NCBI GenBank assembly: GCA_039111635.1
Contig: JBCAQO010000008.1
Location: 1,054,001 to 1,118,000 of the forward strand
Length of the DNA: 64,000 nt
Source of the DNA: Heterobasidion occidentale
Taxonomy: Eukaryota > Basidiomycota > Agaricomycetes > Russulales > Bondarzewiaceae
Direction: 5' to 3'
Shown here: positions 44,151-56,587 of the stretch, in pieces
Layout: the number at the start of each line of letters is the position of its first letter
Numbering within the stretch: the first letter of the stretch is position 1
Notes under the pieces: generated by a model
Databases searched by the model: none
The model's input: the letters and a program-made list of their open reading frames with translations, nothing else
Told to the model about the DNA's origin: nothing
Position numbers and translations under genes: made by a program

Positions 44151-45305
44151 CGCTGCTTGCAGCTTTACGATCCAGACCTAATAATCCGTGCTGTCCCCGA
44201 CTTGGAAATTGGAGCGATATCTGCTGCCGCCGCATGTGGCAGTCGCATGCGGCATCAAAATGAGCTCCCTTCACTTGACGATACGAATGAACCATCGTCA
44301 TCAGAACTCTATTCCTCTGAGAAGAGCGCCGAGCTTTTCCCTGAAACTGAAGGACCATGCCCTTTGGAGCAGGATATCAGCGACGCGGGCATGCAAACGC
44401 AGTCTAACGAATATCAAGATTGTTCGCGTGTTGAGATTTTTCCCTCATCTGCCCGGAGCGGTTGGGGAAATTAGCCGAAGCCTCTTCGTACATCAAATCC
44501 AAAGCTATATCTGCCTTTGGAGCTCTCACGTACTATGACCAGCTGAGAAAGCAGATCTATTCAATAATTATGATGTTATCTCGGGCGAGTTAGTGGCAGA
44601 ATGGTACACTGTGGGTGCATCCGTAAGCACCCCATATGATCTTGTCTTCGCATCCATTCCTGACACGTTTGTGACCAGCTTCTGGGGATGGCTGCGTGAG
44701 TAATATGTGCGACATTCTCACGAAATATCTCACTGATGGTTTTGCTACCCGCAGCCTTGTTGTTACAATCTTCGGCTTCACTCCCGATAGCGTGTTCCCT
44801 CTGCATGAATCGTTGTGCAATTTGTGGCCGTATGCAGTGTTGCCACCGGAGTCGGTCTTGCAGTGGACGTTATGCTATTGTTGAAGTTCAGTAGCGCTAG
44901 CGGTTCCAGATTCAAAGTGAGCAATAAGTAGTTAAATTTTAAACGTTCGTTCTCAGCATCCCTCAGGTTCTCGCGACGGGCGTGTACTTCCCTAGTTTTT
45001 TTTGCGATCACTTCCCGAATCCCTCTCTTAATGCTCTCTGTGTCGGTGTGCTCGATGGCATTATTCTGATCAGTATGTCTTGGTCCATATGCTGGCAGAC
45101 CACCCTATGTGTCTTAACACTGGCAGCCACGCTTCTTCTTGTTCAGTACATCGTTTTCAGTGTCCGCTTTGTGATCGGAAGCATCGCGCACTTCCAGAGA
45201 CGGACGATTAGATTGGTTCACAGGTTGACACAGAGGTTATGCGACCGTTTCTATTTTGGGAGGTGGTTCGCAGAGAGTGGTGGCGGTAGCATCTACCGAG
45301 CTTGA
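44150..45305 (+). pseudogene. Decayed or mis-assembled multi-pass membrane protein gene
   Basis: Protein-like pieces occur in order on the plus strand but in different frames: an acidic/serine N-terminal part (44160-44470), KAISAFGALTYYDQLRK near 44500, then a stretch reading ISGELVAEWYTVGASVSTPY near 44580. Three hydrophobic segments follow: VATGVGLAVDVMLLL (about 44845), CTSLVFFAITSRIPLLML (about 44980) and VLTLAATLLLVQYIVFSV (about 45115), then a basic tail ending at 45305. I do not recognise the family. A functional version would need several introns and at least one frame correction. Confidence 0.4.
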
Positions 45306-45580
45306 ATATCACTTGTATGACATAGCTTCGTGCGATCTTGTAGTAGTAGTACTCCGCATTCAAGAAAAATGTCTCTGCGCGACCCAGATTTCATGATTAT
45401 TGTCGACGTACTTACGGAGACCAAGTTACTGGTGCGGGAAAAATACGTAATGAACCGATCAGGCACACTGAGAATGAGGTTAGGGTCGTCATCCTGACCG
45501 ATTCGGGGAGCAGACCTTACTCTGAAGCCCTCAGATAGCGTGCAGTGCGCGTCGACTTGCACTTTTGTCACCATCAAACT

Positions 45581-48500
45581 ATGGGACACCTGATTACTCT
45601 CGCAACGTATGTCAATTTAGAACAAAATTTCCTGATGCAGCTTCTTACATCTACATAGATGGTATGTTCATGACTGTGATACGAAGTCACCAAGTATAGA
45701 CCTATTATCTACAGCTCTTTGAATCAGTGGGCTCTGGATTTTCAGGTGAGCTATAAATTCTTCCAGTTGATGAAGATAATAATCCCGAAATTATGAAGGG
45801 AAACTTGGATCGGATCCTAGCAAGCATCGCAATCGCGAAGGAACGCGGTGCAACGTTGAGAGTTGGACCAGAACTTGAAGTACCGTGAGCAGACCTTGCA
45901 TACCCCGGCCACATCTGATCACTGAACTAAGGTGGTAGAGGTTATGGGTGCCTTGACCACTTTCTGGAAGGCATGTATAGCATGCGCGACTGTCGAGGTG
46001 TCAAATACGTTAACTGTCTCCTCAGGTGATACCGTGCTGCACTCCTGGGAAGTTCTGGCCAAGATCCTTGCATCCGAAGATGTAAACGATATTGTTTGCG
46101 ACATTGGAATGTGCGTCTTTGAAGTTGGCTCCATCAAATTTATTGCTCACGGTTATAGCCCAGGCCTGTCACTCACAAAAACGTCATCTACAACTGTCGA
46201 GTCATCATTCACGACAAGAAAATCCTCATGATTCGACCAAAGATGTGGCTTGCTAATGACGGCAATTACCGTGAATTGAGGTTTTTCACGCCATGGCAGA
46301 AACATCGTCAATGGGAAGATCACTACCTACCGCGCATCATTCAAGCTGTGACGGGCCAGGCAAGCGCATTCTTCGAATATTGCATAGCACCTTACATTCA
46401 TATTTTCGAAGATCAAAGTCCCTTTCGGTGATTGCGTCATTAGCACTGTCGATACGTGCATAGGTGTGGAGCTATGTGAGGAGCTGTTCACTCCAGCGAG
46501 GTCTGGATTTTCTTCGGGTCTCATGCCCTAATAACAGTACTAACCCGTCTGGACAGCCCTCACATCCTCATGGGCCTTGATGGGGTTGAGATCTTTACGA
46601 ACTCGAGCGGAAGTCATCACGAACTACGAAAGCTCCACACTCGAGTCGATCTGATCAAGGAAGCAACTCAAAAGGCACGTATATTCAACGCTTTTCTTTT
46701 TTTGGAGGCACCTTAATGTCTTGATCCTAGCTCGGAGGTGTATATTTATATGCTAATCAACAAGGCTGCGATGGAGACAGACTCTATTACGATGGGTGCG
46801 CAATGATAGCCCTGAACGGGCGCATCATAGCCCAGGGGTCGCAGTTTTCTTTGAACGACGTAGAAGTTGTCTCAGCGACTATAGACATCGAAGATGTACG
46901 CGCACATAGAGCGAGAAGCAGTCGAAGCATGCAGGCTGCTGGTGCGGAACGGTATCATCGCATTGAAGCACCGATAGCGCTGTCTGGCGGGAAGTTCAAT
47001 GAGATAGAAGAATATAACAAGGCGCAGACTTTTGAAGTAAGATTCCACAGAACGGAAGAAGAAATTGCGTAGGTGTCCTGTTGAAATATGCTTTTCAGAT
47101 GCCTTTCTCATCATGTCTCGTAGTCTCGGCCCTGCCTGTTGGCTCTGGGATTATTTACGCCGTTCAAGAACACAGGGCTATTTTGTACCCCTCAGCGGCG
47201 GTATTGATAGCTGTGCAACCGCCGTGATCGTGTACTCGATGTGTCGTCTTGTAGCGGATGCAGCACGGAGGGCAGGTATGCTTGATGTTAGGCTTTTATT
47301 GCACCTGTACTTGACTGACGAGTACACAGACAAACAGGTGATTCAAGATGCTAGGCGCATCGCAGGCGAGCCCGATGATTCTGGATACATCCCCTCAAAC
47401 CCGAAAGAATTCTGTGGCCGCATTTTCCATACATGTTATATGGGCACTGAGAATTCTAGTGCAGACACACGTCGTCGTGCCAAGGAGCTCTCAGAAGCCA
47501 TCGGGAGGTCAGTTCTCAGGTGTTGATTTAGTGAAAATGACTGACCATTGTGTAGCTATCATATTGATTTGAACATGGATACCATCGTCACAGCGGTTCG
47601 AAACTTGTTCTCCTTTGTCACTGGGGTGAAACCTCAATTCCGTGCTCACGGAGGATCCAACGCTGAGAACCTTGCGCTGCAAAACATCCAAGCGCGGCTT
47701 CGTATGGTATTAGCATACATGTTCGCACAGCTGTTGCCTTGGGTTAGAGGTAGGGCTGGAGGACTGCTTGTTTTGGGGAGTGCAAATGTAGATGAAAGGT
47801 CAGTATAGTTCGCCAGAGAAAAAAATCTGATTAACGAGGCGTAATTTTTTAAGCTTGCGAGGCTACTTGACGAAGTACGATTGTTCCTCAGGTGATGACC
47901 TCTCTTCATCGCACCCTTTGCATCAGCTGACTGTCTCATGAACATTTCAGCGGATGTAAACCCGATTGGTGGTATCAGTAAGACGGACCTCAAGAAGTTC
48001 ATTGCGTATGCGCATGACACGTTCGATTTGCCCATTTTGACGAGGTAACCATCCCGTCCCTCTCAATTCTTTGGCAGTAAAATAATCTTTGCCTTTAGTT
48101 TCCTAGACGCTGTCCCGACAGCAGAGCTCGAGCCTATCACAGAGACCTATGTCCAAGCAGATGAGGTCGAGGAGTCATTGAAATACGTTCTTATGTTCCC
48201 CATACTCACACCAGAACTCTGTCTTGCAGGCTGACATGGGAATGACATACGACGAACTTTCTGTATTCGGCAGACTACGGAAAGTTGAGAAATGTGGACC
48301 GTACAGCATGTTCACCAAGCTTGTCCACGAATGGGGATCGTTCTTGTCCCCGATCCAGGTCTGTCTCAGTCCTATTCAGCACGCAAGTCAACCAACCTGA
48401 TCTCTCATTGACCGCTAGATTGCCGAGAAAGTCAAGCTCTTCTACTTTGAATACGCCCGCAACCGTCATAAAATGACTACGTTAACACCTTCATATCACG

Positions 48501-48807
48501 CAGTGCGTTGTGCGCATATAAATGAGGAACTTGTCTAATAAGATATTCTTATGCAGGAATCATACAGCCCAGATGACAACCGTATGTCATATCTGACCTA
48601 ACCAAGAAAATGATTAAAACTCTCCACAGGCTTCGATTTACGCCCATTCTTATACCCTTCCCGGTTCCCGTGGCAATTCAAGAAGATCGACGATATCGCA
48701 GCTGTTCTTCCCGACAGATCGAGCAAGGGGGAAAAAGCAAAGAAAGAATAGATGCGAAATCGTTCAGCAGAGATGTATTAGACATGTACGATGTGGAGAG
48801 AAATTAG
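45581..48807 (+). CDS. QNS1: Glutamine-dependent NAD+ synthetase
   Basis: A multi-exon gene starting MGHLITLAT at 45581 and spliced at 45607 to 45715 (SLNQWALDF). The N-terminal nitrilase-like glutaminase domain shows the Glu-Lys-Cys triad as VGPELE (about 45865), [15 protein letters not shown] (46228 on) and [10 protein letters not shown] (about 46470). The ammonia-dependent synthetase domain has the P-loop PLSGGIDS at about 47190, then [19 protein letters not shown] and VLGSANVDE, and [12 protein letters not shown] near 47960. The C-terminus is [10 protein letters not shown], then a lysine-rich tail. It converts nicotinate adenine dinucleotide to NAD+ using glutamine and ATP, the final step of all fungal NAD routes. 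Not every exon junction was resolved; the one near 46360-46425 is unclear. Confidence 0.92.
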
Positions 48808-48942
48808 AGCAAAAAAAGTGAATCCATGAATAGGGTCCGTCTGAGAGTTTGGAAGATCAGGGAATGTACAAATACAGATGATGTGTCCGGGATAAGTTAC
48901 ACACAGCAGTCGACAGAGAAACTAGGAGTTCCGAAACTGATG

Positions 48943-51354
48943 TTATGATGCTGTGCGGAGGAATCTAGAGAACGTGCTTTGAATGGCGATCTTCTTCATG
49001 ATGGTTGGTTCCTCAGCTGTGACAAAGATAATCAGTCCCTCGTACTCCCGCAGATTCAGGGTCTAAAGACTTACGATCGGTCAGATTTTCATCCTTGACC
49101 TTCCGCTTGATGCTGTCCATCACCTCTCCAACCGCCGACCGATCTAGATCACCGCGAGCCTTCATCAGGCCCTCTACGAAGACGATGTTTGGTCCGTGCA
49201 CTTTTGCGAACGACCAGAACGATAGGAAGACCAGGCTCTTCGAGGCTTCGAGCAAAGCCAGGATCATCTCTACGACTTCAAAATACGATTCGAGTTCCTT
49301 TGCAGGCTTGAGCGTGCTGAAGAACGAAAACGCTTCGCTGACGTCCTCTTTGATCCGGTCCGTCGCCGCAGGTATCTTTAGTTTTGGTGTGTTAGCGAGT
49401 GCTGTTAGATAAGACACCAAGAATGTATCGAGGAGGTCTTCGACGAGGAGCTCGAGGAGCGACGAATTGAGGTAGGTCTGATAGTCTGTCATGTAGTCCC
49501 GCATCGTCTCCACGATTTGTCGCGTGATGCCGTCGTACCAAGTAGCCTGGAACAGTTGTTTCGACGCGGGCTTGAGGTCGTTGAAATAATATCGATGAGT
49601 GTTTGAGTACATTTCTTCGCGACATCGAGATAGCCATCAATCGCGTCGTTCAGTCGCTCGTTGATCGTGACTCCGTATTTTTCTGACACCAGAGGCTCGA
49701 TTCGAGCAGAGAGCGCCTCTGCATAGTCAGCAGACTTGATCTGATCGTTCGCCAGAGCAATGATATACTCGACAAGGCCACCGGGAACCTCCTCCGGTTT
49801 CTCCGTGTGCTTCTTGTATTCGGCCTCAATGAGTTTCGTCCACTGGTCTTGAATACCCCGCATGACCCGGTTGACTTCCGTTATAACCCGAGCAAGAATG
49901 ACGCCCTGCCCGCTCTCCGTGGCCGCGTCCACTTGCTGGTTGACCATCTGGAAGAGGATGACTGCCCCTTGCGTTCCGTATAGCCCGTCTGAGTCCAGCT
50001 CGGGAGGTTCGGCGCGCGTTGTGAATTCTTCAACCTCTGTTTTCATGAGATTGGCAGTCCACTCGTCCAGTTTCTTGACGATGAGTGCAAGGTAATTCTC
50101 GATCAACGATTGCTCCTTGCCGTCCAATATCGGCGGCTCTAGTAACTCGGGAGGAATCTCGAGCTCTTTCATGCTCTTCTTGTACTCCTTGAGCCAAGCG
50201 TGTAGGACGAGGAGCGCGCTTGCCTCGGGTTCAGAGGCTACAAGCCGCTGGACGGTAGCGTTGAGCGCTTTATGGTATTCGCGAACGAAGTGGGAGTAGA
50301 TGTCCCAGTCAGGAGGGAAACACGGGACAACGTCGCTTTCCACGCGGATGATGTCCTGGTATATCCACCCTAGACCTTCGAGAAAGGCGTTTGGGTCGTT
50401 CTCATCGCGCGTATACGCTTCATCGAATTTTTCCTTGATCGAATCCGTGATGTTTTTCGTGATCTTGGAACGATAGTGCTTGATGATACGAGCGTTAGCC
50501 TGCATGGATTTGAACTTTGACGCGGCGTCAATTTTGGCAGCTTTTTTCACGAGACGGATAGCAATAGCCTATTCAGTTACTCAGTAACGAGAGTCCATCA
50601 ACTGTTGGGTTTACACACCTTTTCATCCTCTCTCCCCTCTGTCTCTGCTATCTTGACAAGTTTGACGATAACTTCAGGGTGGCCTGCCCTAATGATAGGA
50701 AGGACGTTCCGCGCCAGCTCCATAATATGCTCGTCGAATGCCTCGATGAGCCCGTTGAGGCGCTCGAACATCCGATGCAACGTGGCGCGAGACGGCCCAG
50801 ATGCCTTCTTCGCTTGATGAAGAGTCTGGTTTCGAAACCCTCCAGTTGGTTGATTTGGTAGTGAATGTAGAGTAGGTTGGGAGCAGAGCCGTATAGGTCA
50901 TTTGAATCAGCAGCCAGTTTGTCCTCTAGCAGATCTAGCTTCGAGTTCATCTGGACGAGATTATTGACAATTTCCTCGGTTTGCTCGAAATTACGATGTA
51001 CCATAGATACCTGGCAGCACACATGAGCCTCAGTGCGCATATATCCAAGACGAGACAGCTCACTCGACTGATCTGGTCAAACGTCGCAACGTTATTCTGA
51101 GGGTCACCGCACAGACGGTCGACGGTCTCCATCTCGTCCTTAATGGCCTGCACATTATCTCTCGTGCTGAACAATTTTCGCAGGCTCTCTCTCGTTGAAT
51201 CCAGCTGCTCCTTGACACCACTCTTCAGCCGGGTGTCAATCGAAGCCTTCTCCTTCTCGAGTTTCTTGCGGAACGCCGCAATTTTCATGAGGTCGTCGGG
51301 GGACTGGAGGTACTCACCGATAGCCTGCGCTGCGGATATTGAGGGAGCGGACAT
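48943..51354 (-). CDS. SEC6: Exocyst complex subunit SEC6 (with two single-base frameshifts)
   Basis: Exons are 51354-51064, 51010-50619, 50568-49075 and 49016-48943. The start gives MSAPSISAAQAIGEYLQSPD, and conserved blocks include FDQISR/VSMVHRNFEQTEEIV, WIYQDIIRVESDVVPCFPPD, LHAWLKEYKKSMKELE, NDQIKSADYAEALSARIEPL and FLSFWSFAKVHGPN, ending IQSTFSRFLRTAS. SEC6 is a core exocyst subunit tethering secretory vesicles at hyphal tips and septa. Exon 2 and exon 3 are each one base short of the length that keeps their splice phases, and translation shifts at about 50838 and 49585. With those bases the protein would be about 750 residues. Assembly error is likelier than loss of an essential gene. 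Confidence 0.92.
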
Positions 51355-51534
51355 GTTCACGGGCTGCCTATTATCATAGGTGTCTGTGCTGCGTAACGTA
51401 AGTCAATTGGCTGTGTTTCGGCGATCGCTCTCACAATGGTCTTCCGCCTCACCTGTCACGCGTTACGAATTGTTACTGTGATGGTCACAAAACTCGACAC
51501 GACAGGTCACAGAAGTATCGCAGCAGCTGCAACC
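51355..51534. promoter_or_regulatory. Shared divergent promoter of SEC6 and COQ6
   Basis: Only 180 bases separate the two start codons (51354 minus, 51535 plus). No clear TATA box was seen; GTCACA/TGTCGTG-type motifs recur (about 51456-51515). Confidence 0.7.
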
Positions 51535-53641
51535 ATGTTGCGTTCGACACGTTTGCTGCTCTCTCCTAGGCATCAACTATGTTCAGCATGTAGTGTCTCA
51601 AGACGACTGTTGTCAGATGCTTCTTCTTCAAAATCAACACCGCAGGATTGTGATATTGTCATTGTCGGAGGAGGGCCTGCTGGCTTGGCCCTCGCGAGCG
51701 CGTTAGGTGTGCTATAATACTATTCTCCCCTTCATGTATGACAAGTAAACGTGTTCAAAATCAGCGGCGTCTGAGGCTGCCAGATCAACACTGAAGGTGG
51801 CTTTGGTCGAAGCTAGCGATTTCGGGAAAGTTCGCCATTGGACCATGCCCATGGATGCGTTCTCGAACAGAGTCAGCTCTCTTACAAACACGTCACAAAG
51901 TTTCCTGCAAGGTGAATATACTCACATATCTGAGATGACAACAGCATGAACAAATCGTATGAAGAGATTGGTGTTTGGGATCAGGTTGAGACCGACCGGA
52001 CATGCCCAATCGAAGATATGCAGGTACGTTCCTTCCATCTCCTTACGCGGAAGTACTCAGCGCACATACCCGACACAAGGTATGGGATGGTGTCTCTGAT
52101 GCTCGCATCAACTTTAACTCCATCGAAATGGGCCTTGGACGAGCCACAGGCAATCCTCAGATGGCGCGCTTGACCGAAAACCTGAACCTGCAACGAGCAC
52201 TCCTTCGCCACATTGGTGGTAATCCAGCAACACAACTACTTGATAAAACGAAAGTACACTCCATCAGCAGAGATGAACATGAAAGCGGAGGATGGCCTTT
52301 GGTACACCTTTCTGACGGAAGGGTGCTACGAGCACGTCTCCTGGTAAGTAGCAGACTGGCACATCTAATGTGTGGACAATATGTATTCTCGACTCAACTT
52401 GAATATCTGATGTGGGGGTCGTAGAGGGCTGGAAATTTACTCAAACCGTATTGATTTGCGTCCATTCACAGGTTGGGGCAGATGGCTTCAACTCTCCTGT
52501 CCGCGCTTACGCTGGGATTCAATCATATGGTTGGAACTACCCGACTCATGCGATTGTTGCTACGCTTCTACACTCCCCTCGCTCCTTCACGCCCAATACC
52601 ACAGCCTACCAACGCTTTCTCCCCGCCGGCCCCATCGCATTCCTCCCTCTGTCGCCTACAGCCTCCTCGCTCGTGTGGTCGACGACACCGTCGCTTGCTG
52701 CAGCTCTCGTCAAGTCCGACCCAGTCGTCCTTACGCGCATGATTAACGCAGCCTTCCGTCTCCCCGAGGTGTCGATCCGATATATCCACGATCGAATCCT
52801 GGAGGCCCAGCAATCCGACAAACTGCTCACTGCTGAAGAAATAGTAGACGAGATCGCGTGGAGGGAGCGCTCGCATAACATCGACGGCCACTCAGCACAC
52901 GCTTCTGCATCCGTCGACCTCTCTTCTATCAATGTTGGTGTGCCGCCCGTCGGTGCGGAATTGTTGCCCCCATTGGTAGAAGGCATACAATCGGGAACCG
53001 TAGCCTCGTTCCCCTTACGTTTCAATCACGCCGAGTCGTACATTGGCGAAGGGCCAGGTGCACGCACGGTGTTGGTCGGAGATGCGGCGCATACGGTGCA
53101 TCCTCTCGCCGGACAGGGTCTCAACCTAGGCCTTGCAGACGTTGAATGTCTTGCGCGGTGCATCGAAACCGTGATCTTCCGAGGCGGCGATATTGGTGAG
53201 TTGCCCTACGGTGAACATACTGCGCCAACATATCTGATTATTAACATTCAAGGCTCGCACACTGCCCTCGCACCGTATGCTCGCGAGCGTTATCTTGAGA
53301 ACCACAAGATGATGTCCATCGTCGACAAGCTGCACAAGCTTTACTCTACCACATTCGAACCGGTCGTCTGGGCGCGTTCCGTCGGAGTAGAAGTCCTCAA
53401 CGAGCTGGACACCCTCAAAGCTGCAATCATGATGTCCGCCGGCGCGTCAGCTCGCGATCAACAAGCAAGAGGCGGCGCATCGGCATGGAATTTTACTGCG
53501 AGCATGTTCGAGACGATGGCAGGGAGTGCGCGGTTCGCTGAGGTAGCTGGAGCCGGGTTGCGTGCCACAGCGATTGGAGCATTGCAGCAATTGGCGAGGG
53601 CTGCCACCCAGAGCCATCAGTCCGGGCATTCAGGTAGATAG
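51535..53641 (+). CDS. COQ6: Mitochondrial ubiquinone biosynthesis FAD monooxygenase COQ6
   Basis: Six exons (51535-51706, 51765-51911, 51965-52023, 52080-52343, 52472-53195, 53253-53641) join in frame to 584 residues. The N-terminus MLRSTRLLLSPRH is an arginine-rich mitochondrial presequence. It is followed by the FAD-binding IVIVGGGPAGLALASAL, RHWTMPMDAFSNRV, GRATGNPQMARLTENLNLQ, VGADGFNSPVR and the second flavin motif VLVGDAAHTVHPLAGQGLNL. The protein hydroxylates C5 of the ubiquinone ring in the inner-membrane CoQ synthome, using reducing equivalents from ferredoxin. Exon 3 uses the acceptor at 51964; the nearer one would give an immediate stop. It is slightly longer than yeast COQ6 because of an alanine/serine-rich tail. 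Confidence 0.93.
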
Positions 53642-54095
53642 GAGCATGTGTTGTCGTCTCTAGGTCTCTTATCACAGCTCATTCAAAACCTACAACCCAT
53701 TTCCTATCAGAGATAGAAAGTTTGAAGGTGTAGCCCATGCTCAAGGTCGTACTGCCTATCAAAGACGCCCCTACCGGAGGTGATGGGAAAACCCGGGTTC
53801 ATGTTCTAATATTTGCGGTTCCGACAGCTCAGGGCCCTCCTGGACGCAAGCTACCTTGTACCCAAGTCTACACCATGAGCGCTTGAGGCCCCAGAGCCGA
53901 ATAAACCTCACCTGAGATCTGAGCCAATCGCAATGATCACACGCTGCGCAGAATCCAAAGACACAGGTTGGAAATGTTGGGAAGACCCTATTCCAACTCC
54001 TGGTCTGACCTGACCTTTTGGGATTCCCACAGCTGATAGGATTGTTGTGCAGATCGACTTAGCTATTCTACATCTGTAGTGTTACCTGGATAGCT
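53642..54095. other. Convergent 3' spacer
   Basis: Lies between the ends of COQ6 and the monooxygenase, which are transcribed towards each other. No ORF or RNA gene seen. Confidence 0.5.
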
Positions 54096-56295
54096 TCAGG
54101 CGGCGAAAATCTTCGAGAAATACTTCTCCAATCCGTCTACTCCCCTAACAATACCTCCAACTACTCCATCGGGTCTCACAATTGCAATGATTGTCTCTCC
54201 CGGCGTAGTAGGATAGGCCGAATACGCATGACCACGTTTGTCGATTAAAGTGAAGTCGACACCATCAACTGCACTCTGCAAAGAAGACTGTGGGTACACC
54301 ACGACCGAGCCGCACCGCACCTTTTGGATAGCGAGCAACGGCCTTCACAGCCGAGACAGCATCCTGGCTCTTGCCGGTGAAGATGACGACCGTATGGTGA
54401 TCAGCGCCGTATATGTCGAACAACCGCTTGTGTTTCCCGGTTTCGAGACTGACGAGCTCGCTTGCGTCGTGCGCGCGGTCACCAGCATGCAGCCTCTCGC
54501 CTTCGCCGACTACATAGGGGGACGAATTTTCCTGCGCAGGCGCTTGCCCCTCAACACTGAGCTCGTCTCGAACGAATGAGCTCCAGCGATAATGGACCCC
54601 AAGCTGATTGAGCGAGGTAGATCGCTGCCAGGGCCTCGCGTCTGTCGCTTTGCGATTGGGATTGACAGTGATGTTCAAGAGGGCTGTCGTACGGTCCAAC
54701 ATCTCCTTGATCACTGGAAGACGTTCTTCCGTGTACGACCCGAGGAGCGATGGCGTAGACAGGTTTTTGAGCACAAGAGCGAGCTTCCATCCAAGGTTGA
54801 ACTGAGATGATATTCAGCATCGATGTGCTAGTGTAGATAATGAGGAAATGATACTCACAGCATCCATGACACTGGAATTCATGCCCTGTCCGCCTGTCGC
54901 ACTGTGGACATGAGCAGCATCTATCAAAACAGGGTAAGCGAATTCTTGTCAGAGACGAATCTCAGCGAAGCAACATTTCGGACGCACCTCCAGCCACGAA
55001 AATCCTTCCTTGTTGGAAAGTGCTAACCATCCGGATGTTAGGCCTGGTGAAACCAAGTGGACATCAATTAACATTGAAGCTCAATTCCGCTAGGGCCGGA
55101 ATGGCAAACCTGTAATTTGCGAGGGACTCCATTCTTCCGATCTTCAGGTTGGGGCGCTTAGTGATGTCATGAATATGCTTGGCGATATAATCATGGTCCT
55201 CGAGCGCCTTCTCAATATCGAAGGTGAGGCCTGTACACATGAGAAAGAAAATATTTTCTTTGAAACGGTCGGTGGGGCGGAGCATCACACTGTTGTAACA
55301 ATTGAGCATTTGAAACGCGAATGTCGAAATCACTAGAGGATAGTTCGCACCTATTGTGCGGTATCTCTCCAAACTTATGCCAATGCTGCGAAAAGGAGCT
55401 CTCAGAATTTTTAGTGACCTTTAAAATATTGGAGGCTTACAGCATTGTCTAATCCTTCAATTTCGATGTCGCCGATCAAGACGTGCATCTTGTCTCTGGT
55501 TTCACCTAGAAACTCCAGACCCAAAATTTTTCGCACAATGCCTAGGATGCGATGAGTACGCTGCCAAGTGAGGATACATACTAAGACCACACCTTTAGCG
55601 CCATCAGCACCAACGAGATACTTTACATTTCTCAGCGCTCGTAGTTTGCCTCTTCACCAGGGTAGCGGTAACATGGTCATCATGCTGTTCGAAACCCGTC
55701 AACTCGGTTTCGAGCTCGACTTCGACGCCGTACTTCTTGAGGTGATTGCGCAAGACTCTACAAGCAGCATCTTGCCCTAACGCCAAGGCGTCGCGCTGTT
55801 CAGAGAAGACCACAGAGGAGACAATCTGATCAGAAACAAGCCGTTTGCCTCACTGGCCAAAGGCATACCTCAGGGAAACTGGGGGTGGGCCCTTGATAGG
55901 GTGTCATGGAAAATGTCTTCACTGGGTGTCCGTCGGCATCGTATTCTTTGAAGTCCATGAAAGGAGTTCCTAACTCCTTAATATCGTCGAGGACGCCCAA
56001 GAAATGGTAAATCTCAAGCGTTCGAGGCTGTAAGAGAGCAGGGATAGCTCTGCATTAGCGTCCAGGAGTTTTGTTCACCCGGGTTATCTCACCATGATGC
56101 CAGCTCCTCGCTGGCCAGCGGGATAGTTCGACAATTTCTCGACCACCCGGACTGAGATGCCATTCTGGGCGAGAGTGAGGGCACAGACAAGGCCAGTGGG
56201 GCCTGAGCCGACCTGAGAAAGAAAAGGTATCAGACTAAGTGAGTCAACGACGTGCAGATAGTAGCACTCACAATCAAGACATCAGTGGATGACAT
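54096..56295 (-). CDS. Phenol-hydroxylase-like FAD monooxygenase
   Basis: Starts MSSTDVLI at 56295. An intron follows, and the FAD dinucleotide fold resumes VGSGPTGLVCALTLAQNG. Later blocks are YPAGQRGAGIM, PRTLEIYHFLGVLDDI, VRQTACFL and MESLANYRPNIRMVSTFQQG. The GD-type flavin motif (GDAAHVHSATGGQGMN) is assembled across an intron at about 54920-54985. Then come FNLGWKLALVLKN and a C-terminal thioredoxin-like region (KHKRLFDIYGADHHTVVIF) ending at 54096. This matches the PheA/TfdB group of class A hydroxylases that act on phenolic rings; the substrate is unknown. Near 54309 the frame shifts by one base inside AVR/SVVVYPQ. A mobile-element-like inverted repeat begins about 200 bases upstream of the start. 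Confidence 0.85.
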
Positions 56296-56587
56296 AGTTG
56301 AAGATCGAGTGCTTTAGTATCAGGAAAAACCAGGTACAAGCCTGCAGGTAAGATGGGGATTGGGTTTCCGAGAAATATGCAGATGATACTTATACTGGAT
56401 GCCTTTCCACAGGCCTTTAGAGCGAGTTCTAGATGCTAGATTCTTCCGATGGCTTGGTCGCCGCGTCGGCACGAGCAAATCCATTCTGTCGGAGCTCGAG
56501 ACCCCCCTTCTAGATTTTGGAACTAAAAGGGGGGCCCAGGACCCCCGTCAACCATGCCAGAGGTCCGATCCGGGGTCCCACCTGGCA

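Noticed and set aside
46360..46425. A GC-AG intron in QNS1 (donor gcaagc at about 46361)
   Set aside because: The acceptor caaag followed by TCCC leaves the frame one base off VPFGDCVIS, so the exact splice site is unresolved and is not claimed.
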